DNA of 28,582 nt. Origin: CAWUKT01 sp963923035 (GTDB lineage Bacteria; Bacteroidota; Bacteroidia; J057; JADKCL01). The first letter of the stretch is position 1. Each line of letters starts with the position of its first letter. Positions 18,172 to 25,802 of the stretch are shown here, one piece after another. The stretch lies in contig CAWUKT010000091.1 in NCBI GenBank assembly GCA_963923035.1, forward strand, positions 1 to 28,582. The letters run 5' to 3'. Both the position numbers and the translations under genes were made by a program. The notes beneath the pieces are model-generated. The model was not told where the DNA came from and searched no databases. It worked only from the letters and a program-made list of their open reading frames with translations.

Positions 18172-19137
18172 TCAATTCGGATAGGCCACCATCATCCACC
18201 AGCCCAGCGGATAGTTGGCGCCGGTATAGTACAGCACCTCCTCGCCCGTCACCGGGTCGTACGTGATTTGCGGGGCAATTGTCTCGTCCAACTCCAGAAC
18301 ATCTCCTTCCTGGATGATGATCGGGTCATCCTGGGTCCGCCAGGGACCAAAGGGGTGGTCCGCCGCCGAATAGAAGATCGCGGAGACATCGGCGAAGGCG
18401 GCGGTATTCACAGCTACGAAGCCACCCGAAGGCGTTTTGGTAACCTGGCCTTCCATTCCGATGGGGACATCGACTTCCTCGTAATTGCCCCAGGTATGGC
18501 CATCGTCCGTGGAAGTCGCGCCGAGCGTCCAGACCTTCGTCACGGATTCGCCGGGAGCGTCCCAACCCAGGAAGGCCATGTACAGGACGCCCTCGTGCTC
18601 GACGATGCTGGGCGAGGTAATCAGGTGAACCGGTTTGCCCGCAATCTGACCGACCGGCACAACCGGTTGGGATTGGAGGGTATACGGACCTTCCAGCGAG
18701 TCGGCCTCGGCCAGGTAGACCTGGGCCCGGTACTCCACCTCGTCGTCATAGCCGATATAATAGATCTGGTGTTTGCCCGAATTGGCCTTTCGGTAAAAGC
18801 AGGTCTCTTTGTTCACATCCAATCCGGACGGGCCGGTTTCAAACAGCACCGCGCCTTCTTTCGACCAGGATGTCCAGGAGGACCCATTCGCCAATTTGAT
18901 CGAGGAGTTGCCATTGTGGTCCCCGGAATACAGCATCCGCAATTGGCCGTCGTCGTCAAAGAAAATATGGCCGTCGCTGGCCCCTTCGTAGCCGCCGCCG
19001 TCAAAGGTATCCCGCAGGACCGGATTGGAAGGCTCGCGCTCCCATTGGGCGACATTCTCAGGAATTTCTTCTTTGTCGCAGGCCACAAGGCCCAGAATCA
19101 GGAGCAATGCAAACAGGGAAAATGATTTTTTATTCAT
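18172..19137 (-). CDS. beta-propeller (glycosidase-like) lipoprotein
   Basis: The protein has 321 residues. A lipoprotein signal (MNKKSFSLFALLLILGLVAC) gives a lipidated Cys at residue 20. The mature part repeats short blades of the form HIFFDDDGQLRMLYSGDHNG, HQIYYIGYDDEVEY, LYMAFLGWDA and EEVLYYTGANYP, as in five-bladed propellers of the GH43/GH32/GH130 type. I cannot confirm a catalytic triad, so it may be an enzyme or a binding protein. An ATG four codons upstream (19149), with AGAGGA just before it, is an alternative start. It lies 54 bp after the TonB-dependent receptor, with no terminator between, so it is probably the last gene of the sigma-FecR-receptor operon. Its position is where a SusD-like lipoprotein usually lies; no SusD is seen here. 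Confidence 0.85.
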   Translation of the reverse strand: MNKKSFSLFALLLILGLVACDKEEIPENVAQWEREPSNPVLRDTFDGGGYEGASDGHIFFDDDGQLRMLYSGDHNGNSSIKLANGSSWTSWSKEGAVLFETGPSGLDVNKETCFYRKANSGKHQIYYIGYDDEVEYRAQVYLAEADSLEGPYTLQSQPVVPVGQIAGKPVHLITSPSIVEHEGVLYMAFLGWDAPGESVTKVWTLGATSTDDGHTWGNYEEVDVPIGMEGQVTKTPSGGFVAVNTAAFADVSAIFYSAADHPFGPWRTQDDPIIIQEGDVLELDETIAPQITYDPVTGEEVLYYTGANYPLGWWMMVAYPN

Positions 19138-19203
19138 AGGGATCGTCATTTTCCTCTTAGTTCCCCGTCCATTCCCCTCCCCCTACTCAAGCCCGATTTT
19201 TTT

Positions 19204-21669
19204 TCAAAATTTTACCACCAGGCCCAGATCGAAGAAGAAAGGCAGGGAAGTGAGCGGGGTGGACAATAGACCGGAGGGTGTATTGGGGGCGGGGAGATAG
19301 GAAAAGCCGATGGGGTTGGCGTGGCCATAGACATTCCAAAGGGACAGGTAGGCGGTGAGGCTTTTCAGGCCCCGGAGCTTCAGTGAAAAGTCCCATTCGG
19401 AACGCAGGTTGAGGAAATGGGAAGCGCCCAGCCGTTCGGAATTGATGTCGCCCCAGAGGATGAACGGCGATTGGCTGGGAGTGGACAAAAACGCTTCGGC
19501 CGGGGTAAAGGGCGTCCCGGTGGCGTAGCGGAAGTCAAATTGGAGGAGTGTGGGCATGCCTTTGCGGGAAGAAGAGGGACGGAACCGGACATTCAGGTTG
19601 GTGCGGTGGGGTTGATCGAAATAGAAAACGTAGGGCTGGTCCTGGAAATTGCGTTGGCGTTCGCTGTGGGACCAGGCGTGGTTGAGGGACACCTGCCAAT
19701 ACTTCAGGCGCCAGTCGAAACTGGCCTCCAGGCCCTGCGCATAACCAATGCCGACATTGGAATAGGCTTGGGCGCGGTCGAATACAATGAGGTGCTGGTA
19801 ATCCTTGCGGTAGGCTTCGAGGGCAAAAAACAGCTGATCGGAAGCCTCATAGGTCAGGCGGGCGTTCAGGTGCCGGGCCTGGCTGGGTTGGAGTTGGGGA
19901 AAGGACAATGGCAAATGGGGCAATGGATTTTGGGTGAACCAACCGGCCTGGGCCTGCCACCGGAGCCGCCGGTAAACGGGTCCTTCCAGGGACAAACGCG
20001 GCGACAGCCGCGTCCAACCGTACTGCGCGTGCTGGTCCAGCCGCAGCCCCGCCTGGTAATTCCATTTCCCCGCCCAATTCCCCTCCGCCTGCACATAACC
20101 ATTGAACCGCGCCACCTCCGCCGCCCGGTTTTCACCCCACAACAAGACCACACTGTCGCTCACCGCGTGGTCCGTCGCCGCATAATATTCCAGGAAGCCC
20201 CCGCGGATCCGTTCCCATTCCACCGCCAACCCACCCTTCAGGACCTGCGCCGGCCGCCATTCCCACACCACATCCTCCCGGACCTCCAAATGCGTTTGGG
20301 TGAGGTCAAAGAAAAAGGGCGGCGCGTCCTCCACGCCCAGTTCGGTATGGCTGCCCAGCACACTTAACTTCGCGTACCAACGTTCGTTGGGAACAAATTG
20401 CCATTCGAGGTTCTGGGAAAGGATGGTTTGGAGGGCAGAAAAGGGAGAATCGGTACCGGATTCGTCGTAGAAGAGCTGGTCGCGGGCCAGGAGGTGGGTG
20501 AGGGATACCTGGTGGCGGGCATTGGGACGAAAGAGGGCCTTCAAATTGAGGTCCAGGGTCCGCGGGACGAGCTCGTCGAAATCCCGCCACATCCAATCGC
20601 TCGTCGAACGCCGCACAATGCCCAATACACTCACCTTGTCCCGGACCAAAGGCCCTTCTAGCATCAACTGGCTGTTCCAGAGGCTCTGACGGGCATGGCC
20701 CGTCCATGTCTTCAGGTCCCCGTTCCGGGTCCGGAAATTCACCACCGAAGACAAGTGGTTGCCGTAGCGGGCCGGAATCCCCCCGCGGAGAAATTCGACT
20801 TCCTCCACAAAGGCCGGATTGACCACCGAGCGGCCCGAAAGAAAGGTCGGGACCGGCAAACGCACATTGTCGACCAACGTGAGGTTCTCGGAGGGTTCTC
20901 CACCCCGGACATGGAGCCCCGGTTGGAGGTAGAGGTTGGGCGCACTGCCCACCCCGGGTTGCAGCCGTACCGCCGCCAGAGGATCTTCGTTCACCGATTG
21001 GGAAGCCCGGACCAGCTCCCCTTCCAAACGCCCCGTACGCGTCGCCAAGCCCAGCAAGCGGTCCTTTTCAATGACCACTTCGGCCACATTCAAAGGGATG
21101 CCCCGCAAACGAATGGTGGGCATGGTCCCATCCGGAGGCCCGACAGCGAAGCTCAGGGTAGTATCGGCATACCCCAATCGGTGGAATTCCGCGCGGTAGG
21201 TCCCGGGCGGAGCCGGAGGCAGGGTCGCCACGCCCCGGAGATCGGTATAGGCGCCAATTCCGCGTTCGGGGAGGTAAATCGCCATCCCTGCCACCGGATC
21301 GCCGCTCGCCTCGTCCAGCACCCGGATGGACCACGGCTGTACCGAGGGCCGGAGCGGTCGGAGGTATATGCCCGCGCCGCGCAAGCGGTACGTCACGGGA
21401 TAGGGCCGCAGCAGGCCATCAAGAATGGAGTCCAGGGGCTGGTCCGTGCAGGTATAGGTCACCGAAGCGGACAGGTCCACCTGGCTCGAGCTGTAATAGA
21501 GGTTGCGATTGCTTTGTTCTGCCACCCGCTCCAATGCCCCTTTCAAGGGCACCGACTCAAATTGAAAGGAATAGGTCGTTTGTCCCCGCAGCATTCCACT
21601 TCCCAGCAACCCAATCAAGCCGATCAACCCGATCCAACGCCGGTATTTAAGGTGTACACGTCGGCCCAT
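19204..21669 (-). CDS. TonB-dependent receptor with STN signalling domain
   Basis: The protein has about 821 residues. A signal peptide (WIGLIGLIGLLGSGMLRGQ) is followed by an STN domain at about 32-100 (YSFQFESVPLKGALERVAEQ), which in this class contacts the FecR anti-sigma factor. Next come a carboxypeptidase-regulatory-like domain at about 110-190, a plug domain (HVRGGEPSENLTLVDNVRLP, then FLRGGIPARYGN), and a beta-barrel ending in DLGLVVKF with the terminal Phe of outer-membrane proteins. It is shorter than SusC-type receptors. The cargo is unknown. I chose the ATG at 21669, with GGGAGGGG about 12 nt upstream; an ATG at 21699 would give a longer N-terminus. Either start overlaps the end of fecR, implying translational coupling. 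Confidence 0.92.
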   Translation of the reverse strand: MGRRVHLKYRRWIGLIGLIGLLGSGMLRGQTTYSFQFESVPLKGALERVAEQSNRNLYYSSSQVDLSASVTYTCTDQPLDSILDGLLRPYPVTYRLRGAGIYLRPLRPSVQPWSIRVLDEASGDPVAGMAIYLPERGIGAYTDLRGVATLPPAPPGTYRAEFHRLGYADTTLSFAVGPPDGTMPTIRLRGIPLNVAEVVIEKDRLLGLATRTGRLEGELVRASQSVNEDPLAAVRLQPGVGSAPNLYLQPGLHVRGGEPSENLTLVDNVRLPVPTFLSGRSVVNPAFVEEVEFLRGGIPARYGNHLSSVVNFRTRNGDLKTWTGHARQSLWNSQLMLEGPLVRDKVSVLGIVRRSTSDWMWRDFDELVPRTLDLNLKALFRPNARHQVSLTHLLARDQLFYDESGTDSPFSALQTILSQNLEWQFVPNERWYAKLSVLGSHTELGVEDAPPFFFDLTQTHLEVREDVVWEWRPAQVLKGGLAVEWERIRGGFLEYYAATDHAVSDSVVLLWGENRAAEVARFNGYVQAEGNWAGKWNYQAGLRLDQHAQYGWTRLSPRLSLEGPVYRRLRWQAQAGWFTQNPLPHLPLSFPQLQPSQARHLNARLTYEASDQLFFALEAYRKDYQHLIVFDRAQAYSNVGIGYAQGLEASFDWRLKYWQVSLNHAWSHSERQRNFQDQPYVFYFDQPHRTNLNVRFRPSSSRKGMPTLLQFDFRYATGTPFTPAEAFLSTPSQSPFILWGDINSERLGASHFLNLRSEWDFSLKLRGLKSLTAYLSLWNVYGHANPIGFSYLPAPNTPSGLLSTPLTSLPFFFDLGLVVKF

Positions 21670-22648
21670 CGACCACCACCCCTCCCGTTTCAACACCATA
21701 CGAGAAGTCCGGCCCGAAGGTCGCTTCCAGGGATTGCAGCACGTTGTCCAGGCTCGCTCCCCTGAACCGCCCGGTGAATTTACAGGCTTCCAGGCCGGGG
21801 TTGTTGACGCGGATCGGCACCCGGTAGAGTCGGACCAACTGGGAAAAGACTTCGCTCAGGGGCAGGTCCTCGAAGGAAAAATCTTGGTTGGTTGCGGGGA
21901 GGATGCGGAGGAAATCGGTTTGGGGGTCACGGGAAATGCTGCCCTGGCCATTGATGGAGGCACTTTCAAAGGCCAGGAGGGTATCTCCGCGGGTGGGTTC
22001 GGTGACGGGGTAAAAGGCCACACGCCCGTCCAGGACATCCAGGGTCGGAGCGGTGGAATCGGTGGCATTCAGGTAAAATTCCGTCCCCAGCACGGTCACT
22101 GCATAGTCCCCCACATCGACGGTAAAGGGCCGCCGGACATCTTCGGTCACCTCAAAGAAGGCCTGGCCCCGCAAGCGCAGCCGCCGTTCCGTCCCGCCAA
22201 AGTCCGATTCGGCCCAGAGGGTCGAAGCCGGGTACAAGGTCACGGCCGAGCCGTCCGCCAATTGAAGGGAGCGCGCCGTCTCGCCGCTCTCGGCCAGCAT
22301 TTTCCAGGCCGGTCCTGCATTTCTCCCGTCCCACCACATCTTCCCCACGACCAAGAGCAGGATGGCCACGGCCGCGGCCCACCAGCGCCACTGTCGGTTC
22401 GGGCGGCGCGGCTCCTCGTTCGGAATCGATTCCATTTCGGTGTGCAGCCGGGACCAGGCGGCGTCGACATCGCCCTTTGGGGCCTCCAGCAAGGTCGCCG
22501 CTTCCGCCCAGTTCCACCGGGCATCGGCCAATTGGGCCGCGTGATCGGGATTCGCCGCCAACCATTTTTGCAGCCCGGACTCCTCGTCCGGGGATAAGGA
22601 CTCGTCCCGGATGGCTTTGAGGAGAATATGTCGTTCCTGATCGGTCAT
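21647..22648 (-). CDS. FecR-type anti-sigma factor with DUF4974
   Basis: The protein has 333 residues. An N-terminal cytoplasmic helical part (MTDQERHILLKAIRDESLSP) that would hold the sigma factor is followed by one membrane helix at about 88-106 (RWWAAAVAILLLVVGKMWW). The periplasmic FecR domain (LQLADGSAVTLYPASTLW, then AFFEVTEDVRRPFTVDVGDY) and a C-terminal DUF4974 domain (FEDLPLSEVFSQLVRLYRVP) complete it. Family knowledge: it keeps the ECF sigma factor inactive until the receptor's STN domain signals substrate binding. It starts 32 bp after the sigma factor gene and overlaps the receptor gene by 23 bp, so all are one transcript. Confidence 0.93.
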   Translation of the reverse strand: MTDQERHILLKAIRDESLSPDEESGLQKWLAANPDHAAQLADARWNWAEAATLLEAPKGDVDAAWSRLHTEMESIPNEEPRRPNRQWRWWAAAVAILLLVVGKMWWDGRNAGPAWKMLAESGETARSLQLADGSAVTLYPASTLWAESDFGGTERRLRLRGQAFFEVTEDVRRPFTVDVGDYAVTVLGTEFYLNATDSTAPTLDVLDGRVAFYPVTEPTRGDTLLAFESASINGQGSISRDPQTDFLRILPATNQDFSFEDLPLSEVFSQLVRLYRVPIRVNNPGLEACKFTGRFRGASLDNVLQSLEATFGPDFSYGVETGGVVVDGPTCTP

Positions 22649-22680
22649 TGTATCTTAGTTCCGTGGCCGGGGTCGATCCC

Positions 22681-23196
22681 CTACTCGTTGGATTTATTTT
22701 GAGGGGACAATTGTTTCCGCACGCATTCCCGCAACAAACGAAAGGCCCTCAACATCTGGTTTTCGACGGTTTTGGGTGAGATGTCGAGGTGCTCCGCAAT
22801 TTCCTTGTGGGTCAGTCCTTCCTGCCGCGCCAAGCGAAAGACGAGTCCGGAGCGGGGCGGCAGTGTTTCGAGGCAGTGCCGCAGGGCCTCGCGTCGGACC
22901 GGGGTCACCTCGTCGGCGATTTCGGGGCTTGCTTCCGGCACCTGATCGCCGGTCAGGGGCTGCATCCGCTTCTGCTGGTTCCATTTTTTCAGGGCCAGGC
23001 GAAATACGGCCCCGCGGAGGTACTGCCGGGGCGACACGGAGAAGGTCAGTTCCGCCCGCCGCCGCCACAGGTCCAGCATGACCTCTTGCACGGTGTCCTC
23101 GGCCAGAGCCTCGTCCTTCACGATGGACCACGCCAATCCCCGCAGCATCTGGTACTGCTCCCGGAACAAGGCTTCAAAGGTGCGTTGGTCGAGCAA
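22681..23196 (-). CDS. ECF RNA polymerase sigma factor (sigma-70 family)
   Basis: The protein has about 171 residues. Region 2 is FEALFREQYQMLRGLAWSIV followed by EDTVQEVMLDLWRRRAEL; region 4 contains the helix-turn-helix GLTHKEIAEHLDISPKTVEN. Regions 1 and 3 are missing, as in extracytoplasmic-function factors. No in-frame ATG precedes region 2: the frame begins after a stop at 23221, and the first plausible start is TTG at 23196 (an ATT at 23220 is possible). It heads the operon sigma-fecR-receptor-lipoprotein and presumably transcribes it on receptor signalling. The long repeat block lies directly upstream, so its promoter is embedded in or next to that block. Confidence 0.92.
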   Translation of the reverse strand: MLDQRTFEALFREQYQMLRGLAWSIVKDEALAEDTVQEVMLDLWRRRAELTFSVSPRQYLRGAVFRLALKKWNQQKRMQPLTGDQVPEASPEIADEVTPVRREALRHCLETLPPRSGLVFRLARQEGLTHKEIAEHLDISPKTVENQMLRAFRLLRECVRKQLSPQNKSNE

Positions 23197-23310
23197 ATTG
23201 GCATTGGGTTTGGGGTCAATTTACCGTGGAGGAGGTGGAAAAATCAAGGGGGCGGGAAAAATGGGCGGTTGGCACTGGCCATTGGGGCTTGGGGGGATTG
23301 GTGCTCACTG

Positions 23311-23411
23311 CGCCCACTCGCCATTATCGCTTTGGTGGAAGTTGCTTCCACCAAAATGTCCATTGGGTGGCCTGGCGTTCATTTCGACTTTTCGTGGAAC
23401 TAAGTTCCACG
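23311..23411. repeat. direct repeat copy A with two palindromes
   Basis: First copy of a 126-bp-period repeat. It contains an inverted repeat with 11-bp arms TTTGGTGGAAG / CTTCCACCAAA around TTG (23331-23355) and a second, CGTGGAACT-A-AGTTCCACG (23393-23411). Between them is a small stem GTCC-ATT-GGGT. Copy B begins 126 bp downstream. Confidence 0.95.
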
Positions 23412-23436
23412 GAAGCGGAGTGGGGAAAGTTGAACC

Positions 23437-23537
23437 CGACCGCTCGCCCTTCTCGCTTTGGTGGAAGTTGCTTCCACCAAAATGCCCATTGGGCGGCCTT
23501 GCGGCCCTTTGAACTTTTCGTGGAACTAAGTTCCACG
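23437..23537. repeat. direct repeat copy B with two palindromes
   Basis: Second copy, identical to copy A at 89 of 101 positions. The palindromes at 23457-23481 and 23519-23537 are unchanged. The 8 differences within 23457-23537 fall only in the spacer between palindromes, and two of them turn G-T wobble pairs of the small spacer stem into G-C pairs (GCCC-ATT-GGGC). Confidence 0.95.
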
Positions 23538-23729
23538 GAAAGCTGGGGTGGGCGAATTCGCCCGTGACCCTAATTTGCCCACCTCCAGGCCCAATTCATT
23601 GCCCCTCACCCTCAATTCCCCCTCCATCAACCACCTTGAATTCACCTTCTCCCTCAATTCCATTTCCCATCCACCCTTTCCCATTCGCCTTTGACCCGAA
23701 CTCCCCCACCTAAAAGGTCGCCCAATTCG

Positions 23730-23773
23730 CCTCCAACCCTAATTGTATTTACCTCCAACCATAATTCTATTTA
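23730..23773. repeat. 22-bp tandem pair in pyrimidine-rich DNA
   Basis: Two adjacent 22-bp units (23730-23751 and 23752-23773) differ at two positions; each begins CCTCCAACC and ends TATTTA. Upstream, AATT cores at 23572, 23593 and 23614 are exactly 21 bp apart, which suggests older copies of a related unit. Confidence 0.85.
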
Positions 23774-23844
23774 CCATCGAGGTCCCCCCCTCCACCTATT
23801 CGCCCCCTCCCCCCCACCTCCAACATAAATAGACTTGTCAAAAT

Positions 23845-23971
23845 GGTGAATGATATTGACCTTCACGGCGAACCGATTGACCTTTTCGGCGAATTCATTG
23901 GCCTCCAACCTGAATGAATTAGGGTCAGAGCCGAATTCATTAAGGTCCGGGGCGAATGCAATTGTGGTTCG
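23845..23971. repeat. 21-bp periodic repeat array
   Basis: Six degenerate units of the type GGCGAATTCATTGRCCT. The GAA cores start at 23848, 23870, 23891, 23912, 23933 and 23954; the last five are exactly 21 bp apart. Because 21 is seven codons, an upstream extension of the Fic frame would read a seven-residue repeat (LTFTANR, LTFSANS, then diverging). Confidence 0.85.
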
Positions 23972-23993
23972 AGGTACCCCCCCCTACCTCGAA
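23968..23993. repeat. inverted repeat with eight-cytosine loop
   Basis: A 9-bp perfect stem TTCGAGGTA / TACCTCGAA surrounds a loop of eight consecutive C. It sits at the end of the 21-bp array. Confidence 0.85.
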
Positions 23994-24106
23994 ACCGAAT
24001 TCCCCCACCAAGAGAGGTCCCCTTTTGCCCCTTCCGATCCATTTTCACACTTCCACATTTCTTCCAGTTCTCCATTCTCTCCTCTCCCCTACCTCGAAAC
24101 CGAATT
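23981..24106. repeat. 21-bp direct repeat pair, 105 bp apart
   Basis: The 21 bases at 23981-24001 recur exactly at 24086-24106 (core TACCTCGAAACCGAATT). The offset of 105 bp equals five times 21, the same period as the array just upstream. Confidence 0.9.
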
Positions 24107-24236
24107 GTTCTCGCTGGAAGGGCCTTGCTTCAAGCCAATCGCAGTAAGATCACAGGCTCGAAGGCAATCAACATTCATACAGATCGAAAGAATTTCCCGG
24201 GGAGGGATCGACGAGAATGTTTTAAATTGGTCAGGT

Positions 24237-25802
24237 ATGGCAGCGCAAGACAAGGAACAACGCATATGGAAACCGGTCAGCTTCGGCACTGAATGGGCCG
24301 GGGCTGACACTTCGATCCTGGACGACATTGCCGCTTCGTGGCACGTGCGAAGGAAGGAATTGGAGGGAAAAAGCAAGGCGTACGCGGAATTCCTGGAACA
24401 ATTGAAGCGCGAACATGCCATCGAGACGGGGATCGTCGAACGCCTGTACGATCTGGAGCAGGGCATTACGGAGACGTTCATCAAAGAGGGCTTTCACCAG
24501 AGCTATCTCAGCCACGGAGACACGAATATTCCCGACGGCCAGTTGATGCGCCACCTCAAAGACCATTTCGATGCTGTCGACTTTGTATTTGATGTGGTCG
24601 GGGTGAACCGGGAATTGACGACGGGTTTTATCAAGGAGCTCCATGCTTTGGTGACCCGCCATCAGGACTATACAGAAGGGATTGACCAGTTCGGCAATCC
24701 CACCAAAATCCAATTGCTGAAGGGTGACTACAAAAAACACGAGAACAACCCTACCCGAAATGGGGTCAAGGCGTTGTACTGCCCCCCCGTGCAGGTGGAC
24801 TCGGAGATGGAGCAGTTGGTGAATTTGTACGGCGAAGAAATGGAAAAAGGGACGCATCCTTTGATTGTGGCCACGTGGTTCCACCATGCGTTTACGACCA
24901 TCCATCCCTTCCAGGATGGGAATGGCCGGGTGGCTCGGCTGTTGGCGAGCTTGATCTTTATCAAAGCCGGGTATTTTCCGTTCACAGTCCTGCGCCAGGA
25001 GAGCCGGGTCAGGTACATCGATGGGTTAGAAGCGGCGGACGAAGGCAATCCGCAGCCGATTGTGGAGTATTTCGCCCAGGTGCAGCGGCGGAATATTGAG
25101 AAGGCATTGCGGGTGCCCAAGGTTGCGGGGGATTCTTTGTTGGAGGTGGCGAAGGTCTATAAGCAGAAGATAAAAATGAAACAGGAGGCACAGAAAGAAC
25201 GTTCTGAAAGAATTCAAAAACTTACTAGAAATAAAGTCAAAGCATTCCGATTCCTCCATAAAAGTGTTTCTGATGTTACTGACGCCCTTGAGAAACAACT
25301 ATCTGACGAGACTAAAGGTGTGTCTGAAGACTCTTTTTTGAAAGTAAAAGCGCATTTAAAAAAGAATTCAGTCCCAGATACTTTAACCCATTTTTTGTCT
25401 TTCCAAGGAGAGGATTTAAAAGTCCAAGCTTTATATTCTGCTTTGGAGCGATATTCTAAGAATAACTCATATGACTTGGGCAGTTCATTTGGCCACCTAG
25501 TCTTTCAAGTTTCTGTATCAATAAAGAAAATCGGGGCATTTGACGATGAACTCCACTTTCTCTTGCACCCATATGGCTTAGTCGATCATATAGTAGCAAT
25601 TGCTCCCATTTACATCAAACTTGTTGAAGAATATATTCCAGAAATCAAAGATAACACATACGATTTCGAATACATTCCCTTAGGAATCCCCCCCCACATC
25701 ATTTCCATTGAAGATGGCGTTGAAGGCAAGGAGGTCAACCTCCGCAAATATATCGAGCAGGCTTTGACCGTTACCCTGGCCCGCATCGCCAGTGACCTTT
25801 AA
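24237..25802 (+). CDS. Fic-domain protein (AMP transferase-type), mosaic 3' part
   Basis: The protein has 521 residues. The N-terminal helical part (FLEQLKREHAIETGIVERLY, DLEQGITETFI) leads into the Fic core with motif HPFQDGNGRVAR (catalytic His223), followed by LLASLIFIKAGYFPF. Family knowledge: Fic enzymes transfer AMP or another nucleotide moiety onto a hydroxyl of a target protein. I see no canonical inhibitory S/TxxxEG motif before the core, so regulation is unclear. From about residue 305 the protein changes to a Lys-rich helix and then a strand-rich segment (SFGHLVFQVSVSIKKIG) of unknown fold. DNA from about 25150 to 25690 is clearly more AT-rich than both flanks, hinting at exchange of this part. 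The ATG at 24237 precedes MAAQDKEQRIWKPVSFGTEW, a normal start; the open frame further upstream is repeat DNA. No antitoxin gene is adjacent. Confidence 0.88.
   Translation: MAAQDKEQRIWKPVSFGTEWAGADTSILDDIAASWHVRRKELEGKSKAYAEFLEQLKREHAIETGIVERLYDLEQGITETFIKEGFHQSYLSHGDTNIPDGQLMRHLKDHFDAVDFVFDVVGVNRELTTGFIKELHALVTRHQDYTEGIDQFGNPTKIQLLKGDYKKHENNPTRNGVKALYCPPVQVDSEMEQLVNLYGEEMEKGTHPLIVATWFHHAFTTIHPFQDGNGRVARLLASLIFIKAGYFPFTVLRQESRVRYIDGLEAADEGNPQPIVEYFAQVQRRNIEKALRVPKVAGDSLLEVAKVYKQKIKMKQEAQKERSERIQKLTRNKVKAFRFLHKSVSDVTDALEKQLSDETKGVSEDSFLKVKAHLKKNSVPDTLTHFLSFQGEDLKVQALYSALERYSKNNSYDLGSSFGHLVFQVSVSIKKIGAFDDELHFLLHPYGLVDHIVAIAPIYIKLVEEYIPEIKDNTYDFEYIPLGIPPHIISIEDGVEGKEVNLRKYIEQALTVTLARIASDL

Larger units (their letters stand above)
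23197..24236. other. gene-free repeat-rich region between sigma factor and Fic gene
   Basis: About one kilobase with no credible gene. Open frames exist on both strands, but they are produced by the repeats: a 126-bp period and a 21-bp period are both multiples of three, so frames stay open and give repeated peptides such as RFGGSCFHQN. Contents from left to right are a pyrimidine/purine-skewed stretch, a 126-bp-period repeat with palindromes, AATT-cored degenerate 21-bp units, a 22-bp tandem pair, a 21-bp array, a poly-C-looped inverted repeat and a 105-bp-spaced direct repeat. The promoters of both flanking genes must lie here. Confidence 0.75.

Noticed and set aside
19417..21765. Rightward frames of 316 and 356 codons opposite the TonB receptor
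   Set aside because: They are antisense to a receptor with clear STN, plug and barrel features, and are Arg/Gly/Pro-rich.
23226..23567. Open frames on both strands across the 126-bp repeat, with 42-residue internal repeats
   Set aside because: The period is a multiple of three, so every frame without a stop in one unit stays open in the next. Differences between copies cluster in the spacer rather than at third codon positions, and no start signal is seen.
23845..23971. Iteron-type plasmid origin
   Set aside because: The 21-bp spacing fits iterons, but the units are degenerate, no replication initiator gene is near, and the surroundings are chromosomal housekeeping genes.
23311..23971. CRISPR array
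   Set aside because: Only two copies of the large repeat, no unique regularly sized spacers, the 21-bp units are adjacent without spacers, and no cas gene is present.
24237..25802. Fic-type toxin-antitoxin pair
   Set aside because: No small antitoxin gene with an inhibitory helix lies on either side, and the protein is longer than typical toxin-only forms.
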